A stretch of DNA of 64,000 bases from Hippasteria phrygiana (lineage: Eukaryota > Echinodermata > Asteroidea > Valvatida > Goniasteridae): positions 248,001 to 312,000 of the forward strand of contig JAZGUH010000324.1 in NCBI GenBank assembly GCA_037893225.1, given 5' to 3'. The translations under genes were made by a program, and so were the position numbers. Under the pieces are notes generated by a model that saw only the letters and a list, made by a program, of their open reading frames with translations, was not told the origin of the DNA and made no database searches. Below, in pieces: positions 22,701 through 31,519 of this stretch (positions within the stretch are counted from its first letter, which is position 1; each line of letters starts with the position of its first letter).

Positions 22701-23232
22701 TTGTCATGCCTCCAATTTAAGCAACCGACTTCGGGACTTAAATTGGAGGATCGTTTGGGGGGCACTTAAGACTTCTCAACGTCTTCATCGCTGGGGTATA
22801 GGGAATGGCAAGTGCCCTCGGGTCGGCTGTGCCGCTCCCGAGTCACTTTGTCATACCTTTTGGGACTGTTCTTTCGTTTATAATTTGTGGGCTTGGGTTG
22901 AGCATCTTGGATGTAAAGCACAAGCCCGACAGATTTCTCTTACACGTTCCTGTGTCCTTTACGGGTCTGGTGTGGACACTAGCCCGGAGTCCCTTTTGCT
23001 TTGGTTTTTAATTTGCACGGTGAGGTGGCTGGTTTGGCGTTCGCGTTGCGAGACATTGTATGATGGATCCCGACAGGACGCCGACCAGGTACTTCTCCGT
23101 GTCAAGAGTTCAATTAAGGCACGGCTCCAAGCAGACTTTGCCCGGCTGGACCGGACAAAGTTTCGCACCACTTGGTGCGTGCGGGGAGCCGTCTGTACTG
23201 TCAGAGACGACCGATTGGTATTTCACCTTTGA
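19780..23232 (+). CDS. Retrotransposon ORF2 endonuclease/reverse transcriptase (copy 1)
   Basis: 1,150 aa. Residues 1-230 form an APE-type endonuclease: N8, E35, Y110, D140 and N142 (GDFN), D203/R204, and D225/H226 (SDHD) fit the catalytic set. The reverse transcriptase spans about 460-800: GKTPGGDGLP at 463, RPISLLN at 525, first catalytic Asp D593 (LDQQKAFDR), GVRQGC at 649-654, and Y696-A-D-D699. A C-terminal finger C1012-x4-C1017-x7-H1025-x4-C1030 matches the zf-RVT type seen in Tx1/L1 ORF2. No RNase H domain is seen. Expected to nick target DNA and prime reverse transcription there. All catalytic residues are present and there is no frameshift. Confidence 0.95.
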   Translation: MVAILTLNVQGMRGPVKRRQVFELCGDYDISCLQECHISSNSDLAAWQAEWKGRMFASFGTSASCGTIILLPAKSLFVFSDPSFDTEGRVVSGILRGPGSGPGVRLCTIYAPTTPRSRRLFFAGLGTHLTGNFPVVLTGDFNCVLDVGLDHRGSDNTRCGLGAKELGHLLSAFCLRDCWRSLNPSAYSYTWRNAANTFSSRLDRIYVSDLVDVVFCEHKPCYFSDHDCVVLDFPFPEKARVGGGFWKCNVSVLADAGFQREFRCAYAGWRSLKEGYDNELLWWEDVKSRIKRFIICFSCRLARKKRKRRESLLSSLRSVASDLDAGKCDAATLSRHNEIKEALQELDDFEAEGARIRSRVRELEEGEKPSKYFFHLESSQAQKKIISSVRNQRGDIVTSSGGISTVYREFFLDLFTEEPVEVASQGPFLDSLSTLVDEESRIDLDSPLELPELGAALHSMANGKTPGGDGLPKEFYVIFWDMVGPDLLGVFRCAFALNHLGDSQRLGVITLLEKAGDQLDPKNKRPISLLNVDYKILSKALCLRLGNVLPEIVGPFQTCGVKGRSIHDNIRLLRDLVAYVDGRNLDCLVISLDQQKAFDRVNWDFLFMVLDQFGFGPNFRHWIKLLYTDISSAVLVNGVVSDPFLVTRGVRQGCPLSPLLYVLFIEPFAQTVLNDRRVTGLAMPGANGLQCKVLQYADDTTCIVRDCQSLRRLFGIIDVFSRASGSRLNLAKSKGLVFGSWPDCLPDLVPIQWTTDPIKINGVWVGKGDMGPFNWKARLPKLLSSLDSWKRGTFSLLGKVLLVNTLILSPLFFLAPVYPLPFAVERTINRAIFSFIWSGKAELVRRTVLVQSLAKGGLGVTNLRDKCDAFFVLGVKALLGDGGPPWRFFSLYWVALSLRRVFPPNWWRNDVPHAFSPTGYYKQFCKLVLLAVEISPDIDWGPASVRSLCELFAGQHPNQRPACDNSDTDQMFKVCHASNLSNRLRDLNWRIVWGALKTSQRLHRWGIGNGKCPRVGCAAPESLCHTFWDCSFVYNLWAWVEHLGCKAQARQISLTRSCVLYGSGVDTSPESLLLWFLICTVRWLVWRSRCETLYDGSRQDADQVLLRVKSSIKARLQADFARLDRTKFRTTWCVRGAVCTVRDDRLVFHL

Positions 23233-23547
23233 AGTCCCTTGACTGAGTAATTTTTTGGAGCTTCTGTCTCCCGTCTTTTATCTGCTTGTTCTTATACGTC
23301 TTGTTTACTGCTTGTTCCTTGTGATATATTAGTTCACCGTTTTGGTTGAAAACAGGGGGGGTCGTACCCCCTCATGGTGATGCATGGGTAGCGAGGCTAC
23401 ACTGTCTTCGTGTAATGTTCTTGTTTTGTGTTTGTTTTTTGGTGTTCAAATATAGTCAGGGGTAGGGGGGCTCGAAGCCTCACGATTCTAGGTATAGCGT
23501 GGCTATCCTACCCCGGGGACTTTAGAAGTCCTCGAAACTTAAAAAAT
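23233..23547 (+). promoter_or_regulatory. Structured 3'UTR (copy 1)
   Basis: Inverted repeats in order: GGGGG/CCCCC at 23,357-23,371 with loop TCGTA; GTAGC/GCTAC at 23,388-23,400; an outer stem GGGGTAGG (23,459-23,466) with CCTACCCC (23,507-23,514) that encloses GGCT-CGA-AGCC (23,469-23,479) and ATAGC-GTG-GCTAT (23,494-23,506), a likely three-way junction; and a terminal stem GGGGACTT/AAGTCCTC (23,515-23,533). Equivalent segments: 29,106-29,419, 34,973-35,287, 40,841-41,155, 46,685-47,011 and 53,025-53,346. In this element type the 3' end is usually the part recognised by the reverse transcriptase (known for R2/SART-like elements). For this element that is inference. Confidence 0.75.
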
Positions 23548-24206
23548 AGGATTTCGTGTGTGTTTTTCTCTCCGAGTCTTTTACCATCTTTCAGCGTTTT
23601 TCGAGTGGCATTTTGCCCAATTTTTTTGCAGGGTTGGTTATTTACAGTTTGTAGACCACCCTGGTCATTCTTTTCGTTGATATTTTGGTATATCTGTTGA
23701 GTTTTTAGAGGGTTTAGGTGGTGGTTTTGGTTGCTGCTGTGGTGTATAAGTTCTACACACAGCAGCGTTTCTTTTGTTTGCACGTAGGGCTCGTGGCAGT
23801 GCCCAGCCCTACGTAGCCTTTGTTAAGCCTTTTTGTTCAGTGCACAGCCCCCAGTCTTCGGTTACGTAAGCATCCGGAGTACTGTGTGGGCTGTGTTATT
23901 TCCTTTCAATAGGCGGGCACAGGTGTTGCCCTGCTTTCTTTTTTTAGCACTGTCAAGCTAGACAGTGCCTGTACATACACATACATATACACATACATAA
24001 TCCTGTTCGCCTTGCTATCTGCAGTGAGATAGCAAGGTAATTATTTTCTTTCGGCACCAATACAAGTGTTTATTGGTGCCATTTATATTATCCAAGTAGG
24101 ATAATTTCATTCGTCCAACCGGACTAGGCAGCTGCTAGCCGGTTCCTTTTTTTGTCTACCCCAGTTGGGTCTGTTTTTCTTTGCCTTTCGCTTTTTTCCC
24201 TTTAGA

Positions 24207-25628
24207 ATGCCTTCGCAGGCATTCTCCCCCCGGCGCCTCCGAGCCTTCGAACTGAAAGTCGATGGCAAAGAGGCGCCTAGTGAAGTCTTCAAGGTCCTCC
24301 GAGAGGTCGGGGTAATCCCCAAAGACCACTTGGAGGCCTTGCAACCTCTCCCTGGCGGCAGATTTGACGTCACTTTCAAATCTGCCGCATTAGCCCAACG
24401 TTTTGGGCAAGTTTTGGTAGAGCGTCCCGGTTGCCATGTATCATCTTTTGGCGCCGTGACGCTCGTAACAGTCAAGTTCGTGGAGGTGGACTTGGACGAC
24501 AATGTCGTCCGGTCCATCCTCTCACGCTTTGGGAAGGTTCAGAAGGGTAGGTTTCAAACCTACCCTGATGAGCCTTCCGTTTTTACTGGCACCCGGCAGT
24601 ACCTCATGTCGGATGTCAAATCCATTCCTTCGGTTCTCCGCATCGGGAACCGCAACGCCTGGGTGTCCCACTTGGGACAGACCAGGACTTGTGCCCGATG
24701 CGGGGACCCTGGCCACACGGCCAATAAATGTAACACCGTTAGGTGTTATAAGTGTTTGGAGGTGGGGCACACGTCCTCCGAGTGCCCCAACTCAGTTAAG
24801 TGTACATTTTGCGGGGGGGTGGGGCACAACTTCCAGCGGTGCCCCAAATCCTACGCCACGAAAGTTAAGCCCACCAAACGGTGGGCTGATGTAGTGGTGC
24901 AGCAGCCAACTCCTCCTGCACCACCCCCTAGTCAAGAGCCCTCTGCCGCGTCTGCACCCACATCTGCGGAAGCAGGCGTTTCGGAGGGCGCCTCGCCTGT
25001 TTCGTCCTCGTCTTCGGACGGGGACACTATTTCTGGGGACGACAGCCCGCAGACGTCCTCTTTTAAGTTGCCTCGAGCGTCCTGCCTTGGATGTTCGGGG
25101 ATTGTAGGTCCGTTTGAGGCGCGCTCCGAGTGGAATTGTTTCCACTGCGAGCGTGCCATCATTCGGACTACTAGTTTTAGCCTTGTCGGTTGCGCCGGGT
25201 GCACGGGTGTTAACTCGCAGCCAACTTTGGTCTGCGACAAGCCCGCGTGCCTGGGGGCCGCGACCGATAAGGTTAATCCCTTTGTAGTTCCGCGAGGAAG
25301 GAGGAAGAAGACGAAGAGGGCTCGTCCCTCCTCAGATTCGGACTCCCCATCCTCCGGGTCAATTCCCCAGAAACGTTTTTCTGGGAAGCCCGGATCTAAA
25401 CTCTCCGAATCTTCTGACTCGGAAGAGGATAGACCCGGGAAGGAGATTCTTCCTCCCCTCTCACCTTTGTTTCCTTCTGTGGAGATTATTCCTACTCAAC
25501 CTAGCCTGTCCGGCTCCTCGGGGTCCGGGGAGTCGGACATGGACGAGCAGGGTGGAGATGAGGACGAATTTTTGTCCTCGGCAGAATCTCCCCCTAGCCC
25601 AACCCCTGGGGCGGAATCGCCCCCTTAG
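24207..25628 (+). CDS. Retrotransposon ORF1 (copy 2)
   Basis: 473 aa, identical in protein to copy 1, including Lys after the third knuckle (RCPKSY) and Asp in the acidic tail (GESDMDEQ). All three CCHC knuckles and the eight-cysteine cluster are intact. The ATG again lies in the stem of a small hairpin (24,204-24,225). Confidence 0.9.
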   Translation: MPSQAFSPRRLRAFELKVDGKEAPSEVFKVLREVGVIPKDHLEALQPLPGGRFDVTFKSAALAQRFGQVLVERPGCHVSSFGAVTLVTVKFVEVDLDDNVVRSILSRFGKVQKGRFQTYPDEPSVFTGTRQYLMSDVKSIPSVLRIGNRNAWVSHLGQTRTCARCGDPGHTANKCNTVRCYKCLEVGHTSSECPNSVKCTFCGGVGHNFQRCPKSYATKVKPTKRWADVVVQQPTPPAPPPSQEPSAASAPTSAEAGVSEGASPVSSSSSDGDTISGDDSPQTSSFKLPRASCLGCSGIVGPFEARSEWNCFHCERAIIRTTSFSLVGCAGCTGVNSQPTLVCDKPACLGAATDKVNPFVVPRGRRKKTKRARPSSDSDSPSSGSIPQKRFSGKPGSKLSESSDSEEDRPGKEILPPLSPLFPSVEIIPTQPSLSGSSGSGESDMDEQGGDEDEFLSSAESPPSPTPGAESPP

Positions 25629-25652
25629 ATTTGTTGATCCATAACTTACAAT

Positions 25653-28600
25653 ATGGTCGCCATTCTTACCCTCAATGTACAGGGCATGCGCGGTCCCGTA
25701 AAGAGGAGACAAGTTTTTGAGTTGTGTGGAGATTACGATATTTCCTGTCTTCAGGAATGTCATATCTCCTCCAACTCCGATTTAGCTGCTTGGCAGGCAG
25801 AATGGAAAGGCAGGATGTTTGCCAGTTTTGGCACATCCGCATCCTGTGGCACCATCATCCTTCTGCCTGCTAAAAGCCTCTTCGTTTTTTCTGATCCTTC
25901 CTTCGATACTGAGGGGAGGGTGGTTTCTGGTATTTTGCGTGGTCCTGGAAGCGGGCCGGGTGTGCGACTTTGCACAATTTATGCCCCCACCACTCCCAGG
26001 TCGCGCCGTCTCTTCTTTGCGGGATTAGGAACACACCTGACGGGTAACTTTCCCGTTGTCCTCACGGGCGATTTTAATTGTGTTTTGGATGTAGGGTTAG
26101 ACCACCGAGGTTCCGATAACACACGTTGTGGACTCGGAGCCAAGGAGCTCGGACATCTACTTTCTGCATTTTGCCTTCGAGACTGCTGGCGGTCTCTTAA
26201 CCCGTCTGCCTATTCTTACACCTGGCGCAATGCAGCGAACACATTTTCCAGCCGGCTAGACCGTATTTACGTGTCGGACCTGGTTGATGTTGTGTTTTGT
26301 GAGCATAAGCCCTGTTATTTTAGCGACCATGATTGTGTAGTTTTGGATTTTCCTTTTCCGGAGAAAGCCCGTGTTGGTGGAGGTTTTTGGAAATGTAATG
26401 TTTCCGTCCTTGCCGACGCGGGTTTTCAACGGGAATTTCGTTGTGCTTATGCGGGTTGGCGGTCTCTCAAGGAGGGGTACGATAACGAGCTCCTCTGGTG
26501 GGAGGACGTCAAATCCCGCATAAAGCGTTTTATTATTTGCTTTTCTTGTCGTTTGGCAAGAAAGAAGCGGAAGCGTAGGGAGTCACTTTTGTCTTCCCTG
26601 CGCTCCGTTGCTTCCGATCTAGATGCCGGGAAGTGTGACGCTGCCACTCTTTCCCGGCATAACGAAATCAAGGAGGCCCTTCAAGAATTGGACGACTTCG
26701 AAGCGGAGGGTGCCCGGATCCGCTCGCGGGTTCGGGAACTCGAGGAAGGGGAGAAGCCGTCCAAATACTTTTTTCATCTGGAATCCTCCCAGGCTCAGAA
26801 GAAAATTATTTCATCCGTCCGTAACCAACGGGGTGACATTGTCACATCCTCCGGCGGAATTTCCACGGTATATCGAGAATTCTTTCTCGACCTTTTTACT
26901 GAAGAGCCTGTGGAGGTTGCCTCACAGGGACCTTTTCTTGACTCTTTGTCTACACTTGTAGATGAAGAGAGCCGCATTGACTTGGACAGTCCACTTGAAT
27001 TGCCTGAGCTCGGTGCGGCCCTTCATAGCATGGCCAACGGTAAGACTCCCGGAGGGGACGGCCTGCCCAAGGAATTCTATGTGATTTTTTGGGACATGGT
27101 CGGTCCTGACCTTCTCGGGGTCTTCCGGTGTGCCTTTGCACTGAACCATTTAGGTGATTCCCAACGTTTAGGAGTCATCACACTTTTGGAGAAGGCTGGG
27201 GATCAGCTTGATCCCAAAAACAAGCGCCCCATCTCTCTCCTTAATGTGGATTATAAGATCCTGTCGAAGGCCTTGTGCCTCCGTTTGGGTAATGTTTTAC
27301 CTGAAATAGTAGGTCCATTTCAGACTTGTGGCGTCAAGGGGAGGTCCATCCATGATAATATCAGACTCCTTCGGGATCTGGTAGCATACGTGGATGGGAG
27401 GAACCTTGACTGCCTCGTTATTTCCCTAGACCAGCAGAAGGCCTTCGACAGGGTCAATTGGGATTTCCTTTTTATGGTCCTAGACCAATTTGGTTTTGGG
27501 CCGAATTTCCGGCACTGGATTAAACTGTTATACACAGATATATCCAGTGCAGTCTTGGTGAATGGGGTTGTTTCCGACCCTTTTTTAGTCACGAGGGGTG
27601 TAAGGCAAGGTTGCCCTCTCTCCCCTCTTCTATATGTCCTTTTTATTGAGCCTTTTGCTCAGACAGTCCTCAATGATCGCCGCGTGACTGGTTTGGCAAT
27701 GCCCGGGGCCAACGGCTTGCAATGCAAAGTGTTGCAGTACGCTGACGACACGACCTGCATTGTAAGGGATTGCCAATCTCTCAGGCGGCTTTTTGGGATC
27801 ATTGATGTTTTTTCGCGTGCGAGCGGGTCTCGCTTAAATCTTGCCAAGTCGAAAGGCTTGGTCTTTGGTTCATGGCCCGATTGCCTTCCCGATCTGGTCC
27901 CTATTCAGTGGACCACCGACCCGATCAAGATCAACGGTGTCTGGGTTGGCAAGGGGGACATGGGCCCTTTTAATTGGAAAGCGCGGCTTCCCAAACTACT
28001 GTCCTCTTTGGACAGCTGGAAAAGGGGGACGTTTTCCCTCTTAGGTAAGGTATTGCTGGTCAATACCTTAATTCTATCACCTTTGTTTTTTCTGGCTCCG
28101 GTTTATCCACTTCCATTTGCAGTAGAGCGGACTATAAACCGAGCTATTTTTTCCTTCATTTGGTCGGGCAAGGCTGAACTCGTCCGGAGGACAGTTCTTG
28201 TCCAGTCTCTAGCCAAGGGCGGGTTGGGTGTTACCAACCTTCGCGACAAATGTGACGCCTTTTTTGTTCTTGGGGTAAAGGCCTTGTTGGGCGATGGGGG
28301 CCCACCCTGGCGATTCTTTTCTCTATACTGGGTGGCCTTGTCGCTCCGCCGGGTCTTTCCCCCGAATTGGTGGCGGAACGATGTTCCTCACGCTTTTTCG
28401 CCCACGGGCTATTATAAGCAGTTTTGCAAGCTGGTCTTGCTGGCTGTTGAGATTTCCCCGGACATTGATTGGGGGCCGGCATCGGTTCGCAGTCTTTGCG
28501 AACTTTTTGCGGGCCAACATCCCAATCAGCGTCCGGCTTGTGACAATTCTGACACCGATCAGATGTTTAAGGTTTGTCATGCCTCCAATTTAAGCAACCG

Positions 28601-29105
28601 ACTTCGGGACTTAAATTGGAGGATCGTTTGGGGGGCACTTAAGACTTCTCAACGTCTTCATCGCTGGGGTATAGGGAATGGCAAGTGCCCTCGGGTCGGC
28701 TGTGCCGCTCCCGAGTCACTTTGTCATACCTTTTGGGACTGTTCTTTCGTTTATAATTTGTGGGCTTGGGTTGAGCATCTTGGATGTAAAGCACAAGCCC
28801 GACAGATTTCTCTTACACGTTCCTGTGTCCTTTACGGGTCTGGTGTGGACACTAGCCCGGAGTCCCTTTTGCTTTGGTTTTTAATTTGCACGGTGAGGTG
28901 GCTGGTTTGGCGTTCGCGTTGCGAGACATTGTATGATGGATCCCGACAGGACGCCGACCAGGTACTTCTCCGTGTCAAGAGTTCAATTAAGGCACGGCTC
29001 CAAGCAGACTTTGCCCGGCTGGACCGGACAAAGTTTCGCACCACTTGGTGCGTGCGGGGAGCCGTCTGTACTGTCAGAGACGACCGATTGGTATTTCACC
29101 TTTGA
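25653..29105 (+). CDS. Retrotransposon ORF2 (copy 2)
   Basis: 1,150 aa, identical in protein to copy 1 over the whole length as far as I could compare. Endonuclease, reverse transcriptase (YADD) and C-terminal finger are intact. It shares the copy-1 variants APTTPRS, SAYSYTW and LVDVVFCEHK, which separate copies 1/2 from copies 3/4. Confidence 0.95.
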   Translation: MVAILTLNVQGMRGPVKRRQVFELCGDYDISCLQECHISSNSDLAAWQAEWKGRMFASFGTSASCGTIILLPAKSLFVFSDPSFDTEGRVVSGILRGPGSGPGVRLCTIYAPTTPRSRRLFFAGLGTHLTGNFPVVLTGDFNCVLDVGLDHRGSDNTRCGLGAKELGHLLSAFCLRDCWRSLNPSAYSYTWRNAANTFSSRLDRIYVSDLVDVVFCEHKPCYFSDHDCVVLDFPFPEKARVGGGFWKCNVSVLADAGFQREFRCAYAGWRSLKEGYDNELLWWEDVKSRIKRFIICFSCRLARKKRKRRESLLSSLRSVASDLDAGKCDAATLSRHNEIKEALQELDDFEAEGARIRSRVRELEEGEKPSKYFFHLESSQAQKKIISSVRNQRGDIVTSSGGISTVYREFFLDLFTEEPVEVASQGPFLDSLSTLVDEESRIDLDSPLELPELGAALHSMANGKTPGGDGLPKEFYVIFWDMVGPDLLGVFRCAFALNHLGDSQRLGVITLLEKAGDQLDPKNKRPISLLNVDYKILSKALCLRLGNVLPEIVGPFQTCGVKGRSIHDNIRLLRDLVAYVDGRNLDCLVISLDQQKAFDRVNWDFLFMVLDQFGFGPNFRHWIKLLYTDISSAVLVNGVVSDPFLVTRGVRQGCPLSPLLYVLFIEPFAQTVLNDRRVTGLAMPGANGLQCKVLQYADDTTCIVRDCQSLRRLFGIIDVFSRASGSRLNLAKSKGLVFGSWPDCLPDLVPIQWTTDPIKINGVWVGKGDMGPFNWKARLPKLLSSLDSWKRGTFSLLGKVLLVNTLILSPLFFLAPVYPLPFAVERTINRAIFSFIWSGKAELVRRTVLVQSLAKGGLGVTNLRDKCDAFFVLGVKALLGDGGPPWRFFSLYWVALSLRRVFPPNWWRNDVPHAFSPTGYYKQFCKLVLLAVEISPDIDWGPASVRSLCELFAGQHPNQRPACDNSDTDQMFKVCHASNLSNRLRDLNWRIVWGALKTSQRLHRWGIGNGKCPRVGCAAPESLCHTFWDCSFVYNLWAWVEHLGCKAQARQISLTRSCVLYGSGVDTSPESLLLWFLICTVRWLVWRSRCETLYDGSRQDADQVLLRVKSSIKARLQADFARLDRTKFRTTWCVRGAVCTVRDDRLVFHL

Positions 29106-30073
29106 AGTCCCTTGACTGAGTAATTTTTTGGAGCTTCTGTCTCCCGTCTTTTATCTGCTTGTTCTTATACGTCTTGTTTACTGCTTGTTCCTTGTGATAT
29201 ATTAGTTCACCGTTTTGGTTGAAAACAGGGGGGGTCGTACCCCCTCATGGTGATGCATGGGTAGCGAGGCTACACTGTCTTCGTGTAATGTTCTTGTTTT
29301 GTGTTTGTTTTTTGGTGTTCAAATATAGTCAGGGGTAGGGGGGCTCGAAGCCTCACGATTCTAGGTATAGCGTGGCTATCCTACCCCGGGGACTTTAGAA
29401 GTCCTCGAAACTTAAAAATAGGATTTCGTGTGTGTTTTTCTCTCCGAGTCTTTTACCATCTTTCAGCGTTTTTCGAGTGGCATTTTGCCCAATTTTTTTG
29501 CAGGGTTGGTTCTTTACAGTTTGTAGACCACCCTGGTCATTCTTTTCGTTGATATTTTGGTATATCTGTTGAGTTTTTAGAGGGTTTAGGTGGTGGTTTT
29601 GGTTGCTGCTGTGGTGTATAAGTTCTACACACAGCAGCGTTTCTTTTGTTTGCACGTAGGGCTCGTGGCAGTGCCCAGCCCTACGTAGCCTTTGTTAAGC
29701 CTTTTTTGTTCAGTGCACAGCCCCCAGTCTTCGGTTACGTAAGCATCCGGAGTACTGTGTGGGCTGTGTTATTTCCTTTCAATAGGCGGGCACAGGTGTT
29801 GCCCTGCTTTCTTTTTTCAGCACTGTCAAGCTAGACAGTGCATGTAAATACATATACATATACATAATCCTGTTCGCCTTGCTATCTGCAGTGAGATAGC
29901 AAGGTACTTATTTTCTTTCGGCACCAATACAAGTGTTTATTGGTGCCATTTATATTATCCAAGTAGGATAATTTCATTCGTCCAACCGGACTAGGCAGCT
30001 GCTAGCCGGTTCATTTTTTTGTCTACCCCAGTTGGGTCTGTTTTTCTTTGCCTTTCGCTTTTTTCCCTTTAGA

Positions 30074-31495
30074 ATGCCTTCGCAGGCATTCTCCCCCCGG
30101 CGCCTCCGAGCCTTCGAACTGAAAGTCGATGGCAAAGAGGCGCCTAGTGAAGTCTTCAAGGTCCTCCGAGAGGTCGGGGTAATCCCCAAAGACCACTTGG
30201 AGGCCTTGCAACCTCTCCCTGGCGGCAGATTTGACGTCACTTTCAAATCTGCCGCATTAGCCCAACGTTTTGGGCAAGTTTTGGTAGAGCGTCCCGGTTG
30301 CCATGTATCATCTTTTGGCGCCGTGACGCTCGTAACAGTCAAGTTCGTGGAGGTGGACTTGGACGACAATGTCGTCCGGTCCATCCTCTCACGCTTTGGG
30401 AAGGTTCAGAAGGGTAGGTTTCAAACCTACCCTGATGAGCCTTCCGTTTTTACTGGCACCCGGCAGTACCTCATGTCGGATGTCAAATCCATTCCTTCGG
30501 TTCTCCGCATCGGGAACCGCAACGCCTGGGTGTCCCACTTGGGACAGACCAGGACTTGTGCCCGATGCGGGGACCCTGGCCACACGGCCAATAAATGTAA
30601 CACCGTTAGGTGTTATAAGTGTTTGGAGGTGGGGCACACGTCCTCCGAGTGCCCCAACTCAGTTAAGTGTACATTTTGCGGGGGGGTGGGGCACAACTTC
30701 CAGCGGTGCCCCGAATCCTACGCCACGAAAGTTAAGCCCACCAAACGGTGGGCTGATGTAGTGGTGCAGCAGCCAACTCCTCCTGCACCACCCCCTAGTC
30801 AAGAGCCCTCTGCCGCGTCTGCACCCACATCTGCGGAAGCAGGCGTTTCGGAGGGCGCCTCGCCTGTTTCGTCCTCGTCTTCGGACGGGGACACTATTTC
30901 TGGGGACGACAGCCCGCAGACGTCCTCTTTTAAGTTGCCTCGAGCGTCCTGCCTTGGATGTTCGGGGATTGTAGGTCCGTTTGAGGCGCGCTCCGAGTGG
31001 AATTGTTTCCACTGCGAGCGTGCCATCATTCGGACTACTAGTTTTAGCCTTGTCGGTTGCGCCGGGTGCACGGGTGTTAACTCGCAGCCAACTTTGGTCT
31101 GCGACAAGCCCGCGTGCCTGGGGGCCGCGACCGATAAGGTTAATCCCTTTGTAGTTCCGCGAGGAAGGAGGAAGAAGACGAAGAGGGCTCGTCCCTCCTC
31201 AGATTCGGACTCCCCATCCTCCGGGTCAATTCCCCAGAAACGTTTTTCTGGGAAGCCCGGATCTAAACTCTCCGAATCTTCTGACTCGGAAGAGGATAGA
31301 CCCGGGAAGGAGATTCTTCCTCCCCTCTCACCTTTGTTTCCTTCTGTGGAGATTATTCCTACTCAACCTAGCCTGTCCGGCTCCTCGGGGTCCGGGGAGT
31401 CGAACATGGACGAGCAGGGTGGAGATGAGGACGAATTTTTGTCCTCGGCAGAATCTCCCCCTAGCCCAACCCCTGGGGCGGAATCGCCCCCTTAG
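30074..31495 (+). CDS. Retrotransposon ORF1 (copy 3)
   Basis: 473 aa. It differs from copies 1/2 at only two residues: Glu for Lys just after the third knuckle (RCPESY), and Asn for Asp in the acidic tail (GESNMDEQ). All zinc-binding residues are kept. Confidence 0.9.
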   Translation: MPSQAFSPRRLRAFELKVDGKEAPSEVFKVLREVGVIPKDHLEALQPLPGGRFDVTFKSAALAQRFGQVLVERPGCHVSSFGAVTLVTVKFVEVDLDDNVVRSILSRFGKVQKGRFQTYPDEPSVFTGTRQYLMSDVKSIPSVLRIGNRNAWVSHLGQTRTCARCGDPGHTANKCNTVRCYKCLEVGHTSSECPNSVKCTFCGGVGHNFQRCPESYATKVKPTKRWADVVVQQPTPPAPPPSQEPSAASAPTSAEAGVSEGASPVSSSSSDGDTISGDDSPQTSSFKLPRASCLGCSGIVGPFEARSEWNCFHCERAIIRTTSFSLVGCAGCTGVNSQPTLVCDKPACLGAATDKVNPFVVPRGRRKKTKRARPSSDSDSPSSGSIPQKRFSGKPGSKLSESSDSEEDRPGKEILPPLSPLFPSVEIIPTQPSLSGSSGSGESNMDEQGGDEDEFLSSAESPPSPTPGAESPP

Positions 31496-31519
31496 ATTTG
31501 TTGATCCATAACTTACAAT

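Larger units (their letters stand above)
17674..23547 (+). mobile_element. Tx1-like non-LTR retrotransposon, copy 1 (intact)
   Basis: Unit of 5,874 bp from the first 'aggatttcgtg' to the next one. Order: structured 5'UTR of 660 nt, ORF1, a 24-nt gap, ORF2, and a 315-nt 3'UTR ending in 'cttaaaaaatagg'. There are no LTRs, no long poly(A) and no AATAAA in the 3'UTR. Assignment to the Tx1 clade of L1-like elements rests on ORF2 motifs (RPISLLNVDYKILSKAL, LDQQKAFDRVNW, GVRQGCPLSPLLY, and a C-terminal finger with HTFWDC). It is the first of six head-to-tail units and follows unrelated DNA, so its 5' end marks the element end. Both ORFs are open, which suggests recent activity. Confidence 0.93.
23548..29419 (+). 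mobile_element. Tx1-like retrotransposon, copy 2 (intact)
   Basis: 5,872 bp and nearly identical to copy 1. I noticed only a one-base shorter T-run in the 5'UTR, one C-to-A change before 'tttacag' near 23,640, and one A fewer at the 3' end. It was probably produced by a very recent unequal exchange with copy 1. An assembly duplication cannot be excluded from sequence alone. Confidence 0.93.
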
